A DNA stretch of 15,552 bases from Proteiniphilum sp. Lineage in GTDB: Bacteria; Bacteroidota; Bacteroidia; Bacteroidales; Dysgonomonadaceae. The DNA lies in contig JAISZV010000117.1 of the NCBI GenBank assembly GCA_031284475.1, positions 1-15,552 of the forward strand. Direction: 5' to 3'. The position numbers and the translations under genes are program-made. Of the stretch, positions 1 through 6,446 are shown piece after piece. Within the stretch, counting starts at the first letter, position 1, and each line of letters begins with the position of its first letter. Below the pieces are notes generated by a model that saw nothing but the letters and a program-made list of their open reading frames with translations, was not told where the DNA came from and searched no databases.

Positions 1-1
1 T

Positions 2-898
2 AAGAACCGTAATCGTATTCTTTGTGAAAAAACCAGGAGTGTTTACTATCACTTTATGAACAAAAAATTTATTCCGTTCCTCAAGGATAATACTATCAAA
101 ACATTCGAAAAAATAGACCATCCGATTATAGCAAACTTTCAGGATTATCTCCTTGCACAAGGGGTAAAACCGCAGACCATTAACCGTTATATGAGCAGCG
201 TTAATGCGGTTTTTAACCGGTTACTTATAACCGGTGTTATTAAAGAAAATCCCTTTGACCGGGTTAAATCGTTGAAGATGGGAGCCAAGAGTACCGATAT
301 ACGGGGCTGCCATGACATCGATAAAATGCGGGGAGTGTTTAATACGCAATGGGATGATGCTCTGTCTTACCTGCTTTGCCTTATGATTTACTCTACCGGC
401 ATGAGAAATTCGGAAATAGAAAAAGTCAGGGTAAATGATATTATTGCATTAGAGGGTATACGGTTTGTAGACATAAAAGAAAGCAAGTCTAAAAACGGCA
501 TAAGGCTTGTCCCACTCCATAATTTTGTTTATCGGAAAATACAGCGATATATAAAACAAACAAACAAGCAGGGGGAACATTATATTTTTTCCGTCCACGG
601 CGGCCCGAATCAATCTACCGACTATAATAAAGCCAATAGCCTTTTGGCAAAGCAATTGAACGTATCAGAGGATGAATTGAAAAAACAAAACATAACCTTT
701 TATAGTGGCCGGCATTTTTGGAAAACTCTCATGAATAGGGAGGGTCTAGGGGATGATATAGAAGAATTCTTTATGGGGCATAAGGTTTCCGGGGACGTTT
801 CAAAGATTTATAATCACAAAGATAAACAAGGTAAAGATAAACTCCTCGAAAAAGCAAAAGAAGCCTTTGCTATGCTTGACCAAAAACTATTCGCTTAG
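2..898 (+). CDS. int: Tyrosine-recombinase phage integrase, 5' end probably outside the window
   Basis: Site-specific recombinase that would integrate and excise the phage. Counting from the ATG at 56, an N-terminal helical core-binding region (residues 1-65) is followed by the catalytic domain: box I Arg at 117 (TGMRNSE), the beta-hairpin Lys near 144-146 (KSKNG), a box II region FYSGRHFWK with Arg219, His242 in MGHK, and the nucleophile Tyr252 in IYNH. The box II position that is normally His (HxxR) is Tyr here. The frame stays open from base 2 to the ATG at 56, and the residues encoded there look like continuing protein. No ribosome binding site lies at a good distance from that ATG, so I take the gene to start left of the window. 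It converges with the repressor gene. The family call is firm; the true start is not visible. Confidence 0.9.
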   Translation, partial: KNRNRILCEKTRSVYYHFMNKKFIPFLKDNTIKTFEKIDHPIIANFQDYLLAQGVKPQTINRYMSSVNAVFNRLLITGVIKENPFDRVKSLKMGAKSTDIRGCHDIDKMRGVFNTQWDDALSYLLCLMIYSTGMRNSEIEKVRVNDIIALEGIRFVDIKESKSKNGIRLVPLHNFVYRKIQRYIKQTNKQGEHYIFSVHGGPNQSTDYNKANSLLAKQLNVSEDELKKQNITFYSGRHFWKTLMNREGLGDDIEEFFMGHKVSGDVSKIYNHKDKQGKDKLLEKAKEAFAMLDQKLFA

Positions 899-953
899 GT
901 TTTGTCTTTGTCAGACACGATGGAGAAAGCTTTATAGGATTGGTGCGGTAAGG

Positions 954-1280
954 CTATGGGTCTCTATACTTCCGATTCCACGCATCGACAATGATCATAA
1001 TTTGCCCCTTGTCATATTTTGACAACCGTCGGTAACCATCTAGTAACCTTTGTTCATCATCGGTAAGTTTGATGCGTTCCTCTGTTGCGCCGTTCACAAG
1101 ATATTCAACCGTGGTGTGTAATAGCTTTGCTATATCCACAACTTCCCGTGCATCCGGGTAGGTCTGCCGCAATAACCAGTTCTTGAACGTGCCAAAGGGG
1201 ATTTTGAGTCTGCGAGCCACCTCCTCATGGGTAAGATCGCGGTCTTTTATGGTGTCTTTGAGCCGATCCCAAAAGTTCAT
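954..1280 (-). CDS. CI-like XRE-family helix-turn-helix repressor
   Basis: DNA-binding repressor of 108 aa, likely to maintain lysogeny. Residues 5-60 form an XRE/Cro-CI helix-turn-helix: a short helix (WDRLKDTIKDRD), then LTHEEVARRLKIPFGTFKNWL as the two-helix reader, then a further helix ending in VEYLVNG. The C-terminal 45 residues are helical and charged, too short for a LexA/CI-type autoproteolytic domain, so an SOS self-cleavage mechanism is not evident. The start at 1280 is chosen over the upstream in-frame ATG at 1334 because GGAGG lies four bases before it. It lies between the integrase (convergent) and a divergent gene at 1502, the usual place of a phage immunity repressor. The upstream region holds three similar 16-bp sites that may be its operators. 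Confidence 0.85.
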   Translation of the reverse strand: MNFWDRLKDTIKDRDLTHEEVARRLKIPFGTFKNWLLRQTYPDAREVVDIAKLLHTTVEYLVNGATEERIKLTDDEQRLLDGYRRLSKYDKGQIMIIVDAWNRKYRDP

Positions 1281-1327
1281 ATATCCTCCGAAAGTATGGT
1301 AAAAATGATTATTTTGGGGTGAAAAAT

Positions 1328-1406
1328 GGCTCAATTATGGGCCTAGTATTGTTTATATGACTCATGTTTGGGCTTTATCGCCCTCCAAAAGTCTCATATT
1401 TGGTAG
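1328..1406. promoter_or_regulatory. Three operator-like 16-bp sites in the divergent repressor region
   Basis: Three related sites occur at 1328-1343 (GGCTCAATTATGGGCC), 1359-1374 (GACTCATGTTTGGGCT) and 1391-1406 (GTCTCATATTTGGTAG). Their centres are 31 and 32 bp apart, about three helical turns. Nine of the 16 positions are the same in all three: G1, CTCA at 3-6, T9, T11 and GG at 12-13. The first site is close to palindromic (GGCTCA against TGGGCC). They lie between the repressor start (1280) and the divergent gene (1502), where a phage repressor would bind to control both directions. The sites are seen in the sequence; binding by the adjacent repressor is inference. Confidence 0.5.
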
Positions 1407-1452
1407 CTACATGGGGTGCTCTCTTGCATAAAAGGGTCGGAGGGCGTATATT

Positions 1453-1481
1453 TTGAGAGTTCGTCAATACGATCACATAGA
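1453..1481 (+). promoter_or_regulatory. Possible weak sigma70 promoter for the 1502 gene
   Basis: TTGAGA (1453-1458) and CATAGA (1476-1481) are separated by 17 bases. The -10 match is poor. Its place just upstream of the 1502 gene and downstream of the operator-like sites is the main support. Confidence 0.25.
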
Positions 1482-1501
1482 GCGGGATTTGGAGTCGGAC
1501 G

Positions 1502-2263
1502 ATGAAAGCCATAAAGAATGAATACGAAGAGGGGACGCTTGTCCCTAATCGTTTTGAGAGAACGTATTTAACCTTCATTGAGGACTTTTCGCGGCGGGAT
1601 GTTTTAGCCGATGAGATCTTTGAAGCCCTTAAATCAAAAGATATAGGAAAGATAGAAGTATCTATGGTCTCCCTTGCCAATAGCATAAGGACAAATATCT
1701 TGCTTATCGGCCTTACCTGTCTGATTGTCGAGCGTGAGAATATCTACAAGAAGGCAGGGTATCATTCCTATATCGAGTATAGTCAGACCCTGCTTGAAAA
1801 ACTCCACATGTCTAACCAGAGTTTGAGCGATGCAAAGATCATCATGGGAGCTTACATCGACCATTACCAGGGTCTACAAAAATATAACTTCCGGCTTGAG
1901 CGGAACGCTCATAAGTTACGGTACATTGACGAAGCTATAGCAAACCATAGGGACCTCGATGAAGTGTATAACCGGGCAGCCCAGTCAACCTACCGTGAGT
2001 TTGTGGACTGGGCGCGTTGTTCCAATAAAAAGGCCCTCTCCCCGCCCATACCGAAGGTGAAGATCAAGAACGGTAAGATAGTGGTTGACGGCAAGAAGTA
2101 TGAGGACCTGCCCGATGTTCTCAAGAAGACCATAGAACAGGATTTGACCGCAATCTACGCAATCCGCGCCGAGGGCAATGAGCCGTATATCGTGGACACC
2201 TACGGACGCGGTGAGCAACGGGCTATAGATGCTTTTCTCAAAAAGTACCGGGCTAAAAAATAA
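1502..2263 (+). CDS. Unrecognised 253-aa phage early protein
   Basis: I do not recognise this protein. It has 253 residues with no signal peptide. The first 160 residues are mostly helical; a hydrophobic stretch around 65-76 (NILLIGLTCLIV) sits inside what looks like a soluble helical domain rather than a clear membrane segment. A middle section (KKAGYHSYIEYSQTLLEKLHMS) has the look of a small helical DNA-associated domain, but I cannot name a family. Residues 180-205 are basic and proline-rich (PPIPKVKIKNGKIVVDGKKY). The ATG at 1502 has GGAG about 8 bases upstream. As the first rightward gene after the operator-like region it occupies the position of an early lytic gene, and may be repressor-controlled. 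Confidence 0.7.
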   Translation: MKAIKNEYEEGTLVPNRFERTYLTFIEDFSRRDVLADEIFEALKSKDIGKIEVSMVSLANSIRTNILLIGLTCLIVERENIYKKAGYHSYIEYSQTLLEKLHMSNQSLSDAKIIMGAYIDHYQGLQKYNFRLERNAHKLRYIDEAIANHRDLDEVYNRAAQSTYREFVDWARCSNKKALSPPIPKVKIKNGKIVVDGKKYEDLPDVLKKTIEQDLTAIYAIRAEGNEPYIVDTYGRGEQRAIDAFLKKYRAKK

Positions 2264-2301
2264 GGATGGTACAAAAAAACACGATTTTCTCAAAAAACCT
2301 T

Positions 2302-2330
2302 TTGCTTTAATTATACCGCTACGGTATAAT
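2302..2330 (+). promoter_or_regulatory. Promoter of the J-domain/excisionase unit
   Basis: A perfect -10 TATAAT lies at 2325-2330. Seventeen bases upstream is TTGCTT (2302-2307), a weak -35. The predicted start of transcription is only a few bases before the AGGAGG ribosome binding site at about 2341-2346, giving a very short leader. The promoter lies across the palindrome at 2307-2333, so a factor binding there would block it. Confidence 0.5.
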
Positions 2331-2333
2331 TAA
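2307..2333. repeat. Perfect 12-bp inverted repeat, probable operator
   Basis: TTAATTATACCG (2307-2318) and CGGTATAATTAA (2322-2333) are exact inverse complements around the three bases CTA. The right arm contains the TATAAT -10 box. No T-run follows, so a terminator is unlikely. It reads best as the operator of a dimeric regulator controlling the genes at 2354 and 3118. The protein that binds is unknown; the small HTH protein encoded at 3118 is one candidate. Confidence 0.6.
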
Positions 2334-2353
2334 GAATGTCAGGAGGAAAGTAA

Positions 2354-3118
2354 ATGACCTACTGTAAGCAAATCGAAACATTGGACGGCTTGAAATCGGA
2401 GTATCGAAAATTGGCTATGGAAAATCACCCCGATATAGGTGGCTCCGTAGAAGCTATGCAGGAAATCAACCGGCAATTTGAAACCATGTTCCACATCTTG
2501 AACATCACCGCCCCGGCACCGGAGAAAGCAGAAACCGCCTCCGGTTTCCGACGCGAATTCTACACCCAAAGTGGGTGGGCCGGGTCCCGGTCCCGGTATA
2601 ATACCGGCCTTTCGCTCAAGGAAATTGCGAAAATAGTCCGCGATTATATCAAAGATGTGTACCCTACCTGGAAATTTAGCGTTACCACTCATTACGCTTC
2701 CATGTGTAGAGAACTATCGGTCAACCTCATGGAAACTCCGGTCGATATTTTTGACAAAGACAGGATGCAGAAAGCCGCCGAAAACGCAACGTGGAAACGG
2801 CATTATCAGAAAGAGGATGAAGTCCTTGCGCACTTTCGTAAAATGGCCTATGAAGAAGGCTATATTCAAAACTGGAATAGGTGGACAGATGATTCCGATC
2901 TGTTCACCGACTACGCCCGTAAAGTCCTGGATGATGTACATGATCTAGTAGAATCCTACAACATGAGGGATTGCGATGCTCAAATCGACTATTTCAACGT
3001 AAACTTCTATACCAGTTTCAATATCGGAAGATGGGATCGCCCGCTGCGTATTGTTCCCCGGATGGCACGGATAACAACCAAAAAAGTCGATAATAGATTG
3101 AAAAGAGTCTCGAGTTAA
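2354..3118 (+). CDS. J-domain-like and LPD29-like phage protein
   Basis: A 254-aa cytoplasmic protein of unknown exact role. Residues 8-50 resemble a short DnaJ J-domain: helix EYRKLAMENHPD with the HPD motif at 25-27 followed by a second helix (AMQEINRQFETMF). Residues 88-132 (LKEIAKIVRDYIKDVYPTWK and onward) resemble the large polyvalent-protein-associated domain LPD29, a family I know from phage and plasmid proteins. The C-terminal half is acidic and aromatic without a known motif. A J-domain suggests recruitment of a host Hsp70 (DnaK), but no second Hsp70 partner is encoded here. The start has an AGGAGG site at good spacing. The stop TAA overlaps the next ATG (TAATG), so the two genes are translationally coupled. 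Confidence 0.7.
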   Translation: MTYCKQIETLDGLKSEYRKLAMENHPDIGGSVEAMQEINRQFETMFHILNITAPAPEKAETASGFRREFYTQSGWAGSRSRYNTGLSLKEIAKIVRDYIKDVYPTWKFSVTTHYASMCRELSVNLMETPVDIFDKDRMQKAAENATWKRHYQKEDEVLAHFRKMAYEEGYIQNWNRWTDDSDLFTDYARKVLDDVHDLVESYNMRDCDAQIDYFNVNFYTSFNIGRWDRPLRIVPRMARITTKKVDNRLKRVSS

Positions 3119-3327
3119 TGGAAGGGTCGAAAAGGTACACCGTGAATGAGGTAGCGGCAACATGTAACTGTGCCCCGCGAACGGCCCGGAAATGGGCGCA
3201 GGGGCATAATGTTTTTTATATCGGAGAAGGCAACCGTAAAGAATACCGATTTACCGATGCGGACATCGAGCGTTTCCGGGAGCGGCCCCTCCCCGGTCGG
3301 CGGTGGTATAAAGACACCGAAAATTGA
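3118..3327 (+). CDS. Small MerR/excisionase-type helix-turn-helix protein
   Basis: A 69-aa DNA-binding protein. The sequence RYTVNEVAATCNCAPRTARK followed by WAQG, an aromatic turn (VFYIGEGNRKEYRF) and TDADIERFRER is the pattern of a MerR-like winged helix-turn-helix used by phage excisionases and small AlpA/Xis-type regulators. Its size suits an excisionase or directionality factor. It is coupled to the preceding gene by a one-base overlap and controlled from the palindromic promoter at 2302-2333. The integrase is encoded about 2.2 kb away on the same strand, consistent with but not proof of an Xis role; a transcriptional regulator is the alternative. Confidence 0.7.
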   Translation: MEGSKRYTVNEVAATCNCAPRTARKWAQGHNVFYIGEGNRKEYRFTDADIERFRERPLPGRRWYKDTEN

Positions 3328-3393
3328 TTTTGATAAGGCAGTACGACGATTGCCCGGCTCGTTCAATGGCTGCCAGCCGGACGCGCCAGCGGC

Positions 3394-3882
3394 TTAAAAC
3401 GGAAGCACCTTAAAGAACCGTAAAACCTTGAAAGCCACGAAAAGTAGGGCGACCGATACCGCCGTTATCACGATTGCCAAAAGTGTGTTACGTTGGTAGA
3501 CCAGCTTTTCATTCTTCGATTCCAGTATTCCGATGCACGTATCTTTCTGCGAAATCGTCTGGGACGCGGCGATCTCGTATTCGTTGAAGGAGAGCGTCAA
3601 TTTCTGGTTCGCTTCCCGCTCTTGCTGCAATAGCTGATTCAAGTTCTCCGATTGCAGCCGCGAGTTCGCCGCTCTCTCGTTCAATCTCGTAGCTTGCGTC
3701 TTCAATTCGTTGACCTGTGATAGCCAGTTCTGCCTCTCCGCTTCTAATTGCTTCTTGTATGCCTCGATAATCTGAAGTTCGCTCTCCGAAATTAGAAACC
3801 ACGGCCCGGCGTCCTGTGCTGGTACCGACCAAGAGCAAGGCCAGAAAAAAACCAAAAAAATAAACAACAATTTTTTCCACAT
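3394..3882 (-). CDS. Exported coiled-coil protein with C-terminal membrane segment, spanin candidate
   Basis: A 162-aa protein. Residues 1-21 form a signal peptide (KK, then a hydrophobic core, ending VPAQDAG). Residues 30-115 are a long Gln/Asn/Glu-rich coiled coil, and residues 133-154 (LLAIVITAVSVALLFVAFKV) are a strong membrane helix with a basic tail. An exported N-terminus, periplasmic coiled coil and C-terminal anchor is the topology of a unimolecular spanin, which joins inner and outer membranes at lysis. Cys16 lies in the signal region, but the preceding FWP is a poor lipobox, so lipidation is doubtful. It follows the peptidase gene with a 13-bp gap and shares its DNA with the ORF at 3509-3892 in another frame. 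The signal sequence resembles that of the exported protein at 4821-5276. Confidence 0.65.
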   Translation of the reverse strand: MWKKLLFIFLVFFWPCSWSVPAQDAGPWFLISESELQIIEAYKKQLEAERQNWLSQVNELKTQATRLNERAANSRLQSENLNQLLQQEREANQKLTLSFNEYEIAASQTISQKDTCIGILESKNEKLVYQRNTLLAIVITAVSVALLFVAFKVLRFFKVLPF

Positions 3883-3892
3883 TCATCACCAC
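3509..3892 (-). CDS. Overlapping-frame ORF with N-terminal membrane helix and coiled coil, i-spanin-like
   Basis: A 127-aa ORF read in another frame over most of the gene at 3394-3882. Residues 7-23 (IVVYFFGFFLALLLVGT) form an N-terminal membrane helix; residues 45-105 are a charged Glu/Arg/Ala coiled coil (ELAITGQRIEDASYEIERES, then more of the same). This is the topology of an Rz-type inner-membrane spanin. The ORF can start at GTG 3892 or ATG 3886; both follow directly on the stop of the peptidase gene (TAA at 3896) and share the same weak GAGTGGTG ribosome binding site. Nested and overlapping frames are typical of Rz/Rz1 pairs. The protein-like content of both frames argues for dual coding, but one may be a chance shadow. 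Confidence 0.4.
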   Translation of the reverse strand: MVMNVEKIVVYFFGFFLALLLVGTSTGRRAVVSNFGERTSDYRGIQEAIRSGEAELAITGQRIEDASYEIERESGELAAAIGELESAIAARAGSEPEIDALLQRIRDRRVPDDFAERYVHRNTGIEE

Positions 3893-3895
3893 TCA

Positions 3896-4474
3896 TTATT
3901 GGTAAAAAAAGTGTCCCCACTTCATAGCTGAATCGCCAACCGGCTTAATCCAGTCTATGAACTTCTGGTAATCGACGCGGATGTCGTTACCGGAACCCCG
4001 CCAATCTTGCAGGGTGTTCCCGTAGGGATCATCCCAGATGACTATATCGGGCATCCCGATCCAGCTTTCCCCCATCCACACCGCACCGACCATACAAACG
4101 ATGTGGCCAAGGGGCTTTTCCTTTTTCCTGGGGAAGCCGGGGAAGGTTCCACTGATAACCACCGGGCGGCCCGCGAGAAGTTCCGCCAAAATGTCGCTGA
4201 TTTTCCTTGTCATGGAAAAGTCCGTAACCTTCCGGCCAATCCAGCGGTTAGTGTACTCCGAAAGAACAGCGTGGATGGTAGGGTCTTTGCCGTTTGCCTC
4301 CATAAAGACCCGCAGATTATCCTCCGGTTGCCGGTGTTCGCCGGGCGGGAAGGCAAACCTCATGTAGGAAAGAGCCATAACCATTGAAGTTACATTACAA
4401 CTACTCAAAGGATTTATGAGGTTGTTTCTCTGCGAAAAATTAACCTTGCCTTCGGATATATTGATTACTTTCAC
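3896..4474 (-). CDS. C39-like cysteine peptidase, endolysin candidate
   Basis: A 192-aa protein with the papain-like C39_2 pattern: Cys26 in NPLSSCNVTSMVMAL (the usual N-Y-x-x-C-G-P-T-S site), His124 in LGHIVCMVG, and Asp148 in IWDDPYGN. These would form the Cys-His-Asp triad. There is no signal peptide or membrane segment, so export would need a holin or other route. In a phage setting this fold is used to cut peptide cross-links of peptidoglycan. It lies between an exported membrane protein and two spanin-like ORFs, which supports a lysis role. The start is GTG at 4474, with AAGGGG six bases upstream. A protease acting on a protein is the alternative. Confidence 0.65.
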   Translation of the reverse strand: MKVINISEGKVNFSQRNNLINPLSSCNVTSMVMALSYMRFAFPPGEHRQPEDNLRVFMEANGKDPTIHAVLSEYTNRWIGRKVTDFSMTRKISDILAELLAGRPVVISGTFPGFPRKKEKPLGHIVCMVGAVWMGESWIGMPDIVIWDDPYGNTLQDWRGSGNDIRVDYQKFIDWIKPVGDSAMKWGHFFYQ

Positions 4475-4485
4475 GGCTTACCCCT

Positions 4486-4872
4486 TTAGCCTAGATTGGC
4501 AATGTATTTTTTGTTTTTGTCGATGCACTCCTGGACAATCCCGGTTCGGTGTTCGTCATTTTTGAAGCGGAGCGCATACCGATTGTATATCTCGATTTTG
4601 TCATCGCACGAGCTCTTGACGGCCTCCTTCACCCGGAGCAACCAGGTATCGACAATCCCGATCATGGTTTCTTTGACTTCATCCCATGTCGGCATTTTCG
4701 CTTCCACATCGAAGACTCGGGAATAGGCGTCAAGGTAACGGTCCTCAAACTGGGTGATTATGCGATCCCGATACCCCTTGTATCGGTCCGGCATAAGCTC
4801 TTTGGTGAAATGATTTTTTATCACCGACGCGGTAAGAATGAGTGAAAAATGAGCGGTGAGTGTTTCCTGCAA
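4486..4872 (-). CDS. Helical protein, probably the frame-shifted 3' part of the preceding gene
   Basis: A 128-aa helical, charged ORF without recognised family. It has only a TTG start (4872), no good ribosome binding site, and overlaps the preceding ORF by 52 bases. The next in-frame ATG (at Met27, MPDRYKG) would drop residues that look like real protein (LTAHFSLILTASVIKNHFTK). Joined to residue 135 of the upstream ORF by a -1 shift at GGC-TTT-TGC, the two would give one continuous helical protein of about 263 aa: exported N-terminus, membrane helix, then this domain. It could still be an independent gene translated by coupling. Confidence 0.55.
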   Translation of the reverse strand: MQETLTAHFSLILTASVIKNHFTKELMPDRYKGYRDRIITQFEDRYLDAYSRVFDVEAKMPTWDEVKETMIGIVDTWLLRVKEAVKSSCDDKIEIYNRYALRFKNDEHRTGIVQECIDKNKKYIANLG

Positions 4873-5276
4873 AAGCCTGATTTCAGGAAATTACGCAGCA
4901 CATTCATGGTATGCAATTCGGAGATCTGTGCAATTTCCTGTAACCGGGTGCGCAGGTTGTCGTCTATGTCGTGTATTTCGTCATCCATAAAATGCTGACA
5001 GCTTGCCATGTGATTGTACTGTTCATAGGCTTTTTTCGTTTCCTCCAGGATGTCGATGTTGCCTATCTTTTTGATTTTGAGCGTCTTAATCGCCCACACA
5101 CTACCGACAATCAAACCCGCCGCCGCCAAAAGCGCAAAAATGCAGATCGCCGCTAAATTAACAAACGGCATGGTCGAAGGATTAACGTCAACCCTTACGT
5201 TACTCCCTGCCTGTTGCGCCGGGACCGTAAAAACGACTGCGAAAATCAACATAACTATAAAAACAAACCTTTTCAT
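4821..5276 (-). CDS. Exported single-span membrane protein of the lysis region, possibly frame-shifted
   Basis: A 151-aa protein. Residues 1-21 are a signal peptide ending VPAQQAG; residues 38-65 (FVNLAAICIFALLAAAGLIV onward) are a membrane helix; residues 66-135 are charged and helical. The last 16 residues (CRKHSPLIFHSFLPRR) are unlike the rest and lie exactly where the next ORF in the -1 frame becomes protein-like, so this end is probably the product of a frameshift. A good ribosome binding site (AAGGAG, seven bases before the ATG) supports the start. It is the first gene after the DGR terminator/leader and heads the lysis-like module. A holin or lysis-regulating role is possible, but the topology is not that of a classical holin. 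Confidence 0.65.
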   Translation of the reverse strand: MKRFVFIVMLIFAVVFTVPAQQAGSNVRVDVNPSTMPFVNLAAICIFALLAAAGLIVGSVWAIKTLKIKKIGNIDILEETKKAYEQYNHMASCQHFMDDEIHDIDDNLRTRLQEIAQISELHTMNVLRNFLKSGFCRKHSPLIFHSFLPRR

Positions 5277-5310
5277 GTTACTTCTCCTTTAATGTTGTAT
5301 TCCAAAATAA

Positions 5311-5348
5311 AAAGGCCGGACAGTCCCGCTGGGGAATATCCGGCCTTT
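5311..5348 (-). terminator. Intrinsic terminator after the DGR reverse transcriptase, in the leader of the lysis genes
   Basis: AAAGGCCGGA (5311-5320) pairs perfectly with TCCGGCCTTT (5339-5348); the loop has an inner TCCC/GGGA pairing. On the - strand the stem is followed by TTATTTT, as expected for a terminator of the DGR transcript. It lies downstream of a possible promoter (5372-5400), so it may also act as an attenuator for the genes at 5276 and below. A related hairpin lies at 11652-11683. Confidence 0.75.
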
Positions 5349-5371
5349 GTTCAATGCAAGCGCCTATCCAC

Positions 5372-5400
5372 ACTATGACCTAAAGATGCCGCTTGTTCAA
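5372..5400 (-). promoter_or_regulatory. Possible sigma70 promoter of the lysis module leader
   Basis: On the - strand TTGAAC (5395-5400) and CATAGT (5372-5377) are 17 bases apart, each matching the consensus at 4 of 6 positions. The transcript would start near 5365, run through GGCGCTTGCATTGAACAA and meet the hairpin at 5311-5348 before the ATG at 5276. The arrangement repeats that at 11740-11768. Confidence 0.4.
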
Positions 5401-5406
5401 GTCCCT

Positions 5407-6441
5407 TCAATCACGTCTGAAAACTATCTTTTCAAGAACCGATTTTGTACTACGCCACCCCTGACAATGGCGGATATAACCGAGAAAACTCATCATACTC
5501 ATTTTTGCGTGTTCGAAAATATCCTGGTATTTCTTGTACATCTCCGGCATTTGCTTAAACCGTTTTTTCGCCCGCTTTATGGTAGACTTGCGGGGTTTGA
5601 TATAGGCGGCCCATATCCTGTACCCGCAAAAATCAATACCCTGTTTAGCCGGAAATATGCCGGTTTTCGGGTTTAAGTTCATTTTCAATGTATCGTGGAT
5701 ATAATTTTCGATTTTGCATAGAAGTTCAAAAAGATATGGTTTATCATGATGCAAAATTACAAAGTCATCCATGTAGCGGGCATAATATAACAGGTGATTA
5801 TCCTCTTTAATCCAGTGATCAAAGGGGCTTAAATCAATGTTAGCGAAAAGCTGGGAGGTCAGCGCCCCGATAGGTATACCTTTTCCATCTTGTACTGGAG
5901 ATTCGTAAGAACGAATTATACCATCGATCAAATTCATAACTTTTTCATCGCTGATGAAGCGTTGTAGTATTTTTTTTAATACGGCATGATCGACACTCGG
6001 GAAGAAACTTTTAATATCGCATTTTAAGACATAATACGTTCCCCATTTTCTTTGCGCTGCCCTCGCGCATTTTTGAACATGATCCACGGCGGCATTGGTT
6101 CCTTTTCCGCGTCGGCAAGCAAAGGTCTCAGAGATAAACCGGTTTTCAAAAATAGGCTCAATCACCTGACAGAGCGCATGATGAACAACACGGTCCCGAA
6201 AGGTCGGCGTGGAAATAAGCCGCTGTTTCGGCTCATGGACAATAAAGTGCCGGTAAGGTTGCGGCTTATAGGTATTCCAGATTAGTTCGTTTTGTAACGT
6301 AATGAGGTTTTCTTCGAGATTATTTTTAAACTTCAGCGATTCCCATCGGTAACGCTTACCGGTGGAAGCCGCTCTAAACGCATGATAAAGGTTTTCAAAA
6401 TCTATTACCTGTTCCCAAAGATGGGAAAAACTTTTAGGCAT
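5407..6441 (-). CDS. DGR-type reverse transcriptase
   Basis: Reverse transcriptase of a diversity-generating retroelement, which copies the TR RNA into cDNA with random bases opposite adenines. The 344 aa show RT motifs in order: KPQPYRHFIVHEPKQRLIS (fingers), RDRVVHHALCQVIEP, the first catalytic Asp142 in KCDIKSFFPSVDH, IPIGALTSQLFAN (191-197 IGALTSQ, the GxxxSQ form typical of DGR enzymes), YARYMDDFVIL with Asp225-Asp226, the NPKTG region and GIDFCGYRIW. There is no maturase or endonuclease domain, unlike group II intron enzymes. The start has GGAG eight bases upstream. It lies 197 bases downstream of TR on the same strand, and is followed by a terminator. No catalytic residue is missing, so it should be active. 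Confidence 0.95.
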   Translation of the reverse strand: MPKSFSHLWEQVIDFENLYHAFRAASTGKRYRWESLKFKNNLEENLITLQNELIWNTYKPQPYRHFIVHEPKQRLISTPTFRDRVVHHALCQVIEPIFENRFISETFACRRGKGTNAAVDHVQKCARAAQRKWGTYYVLKCDIKSFFPSVDHAVLKKILQRFISDEKVMNLIDGIIRSYESPVQDGKGIPIGALTSQLFANIDLSPFDHWIKEDNHLLYYARYMDDFVILHHDKPYLFELLCKIENYIHDTLKMNLNPKTGIFPAKQGIDFCGYRIWAAYIKPRKSTIKRAKKRFKQMPEMYKKYQDIFEHAKMSMMSFLGYIRHCQGWRSTKSVLEKIVFRRD

Positions 6442-6446
6442 ACCCG

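Noticed and set aside
902..918. Short hairpin TGTCT/AGACA between integrase and repressor genes as a terminator or att core
   Set aside because: Only five pairs, no T-run, and no second copy in the window to support an attachment site.
3328..3393. Terminator between the convergent genes at 3327 and 3394
   Set aside because: GC-rich short inverted matches exist but none forms a stable stem with a T-run on either strand.
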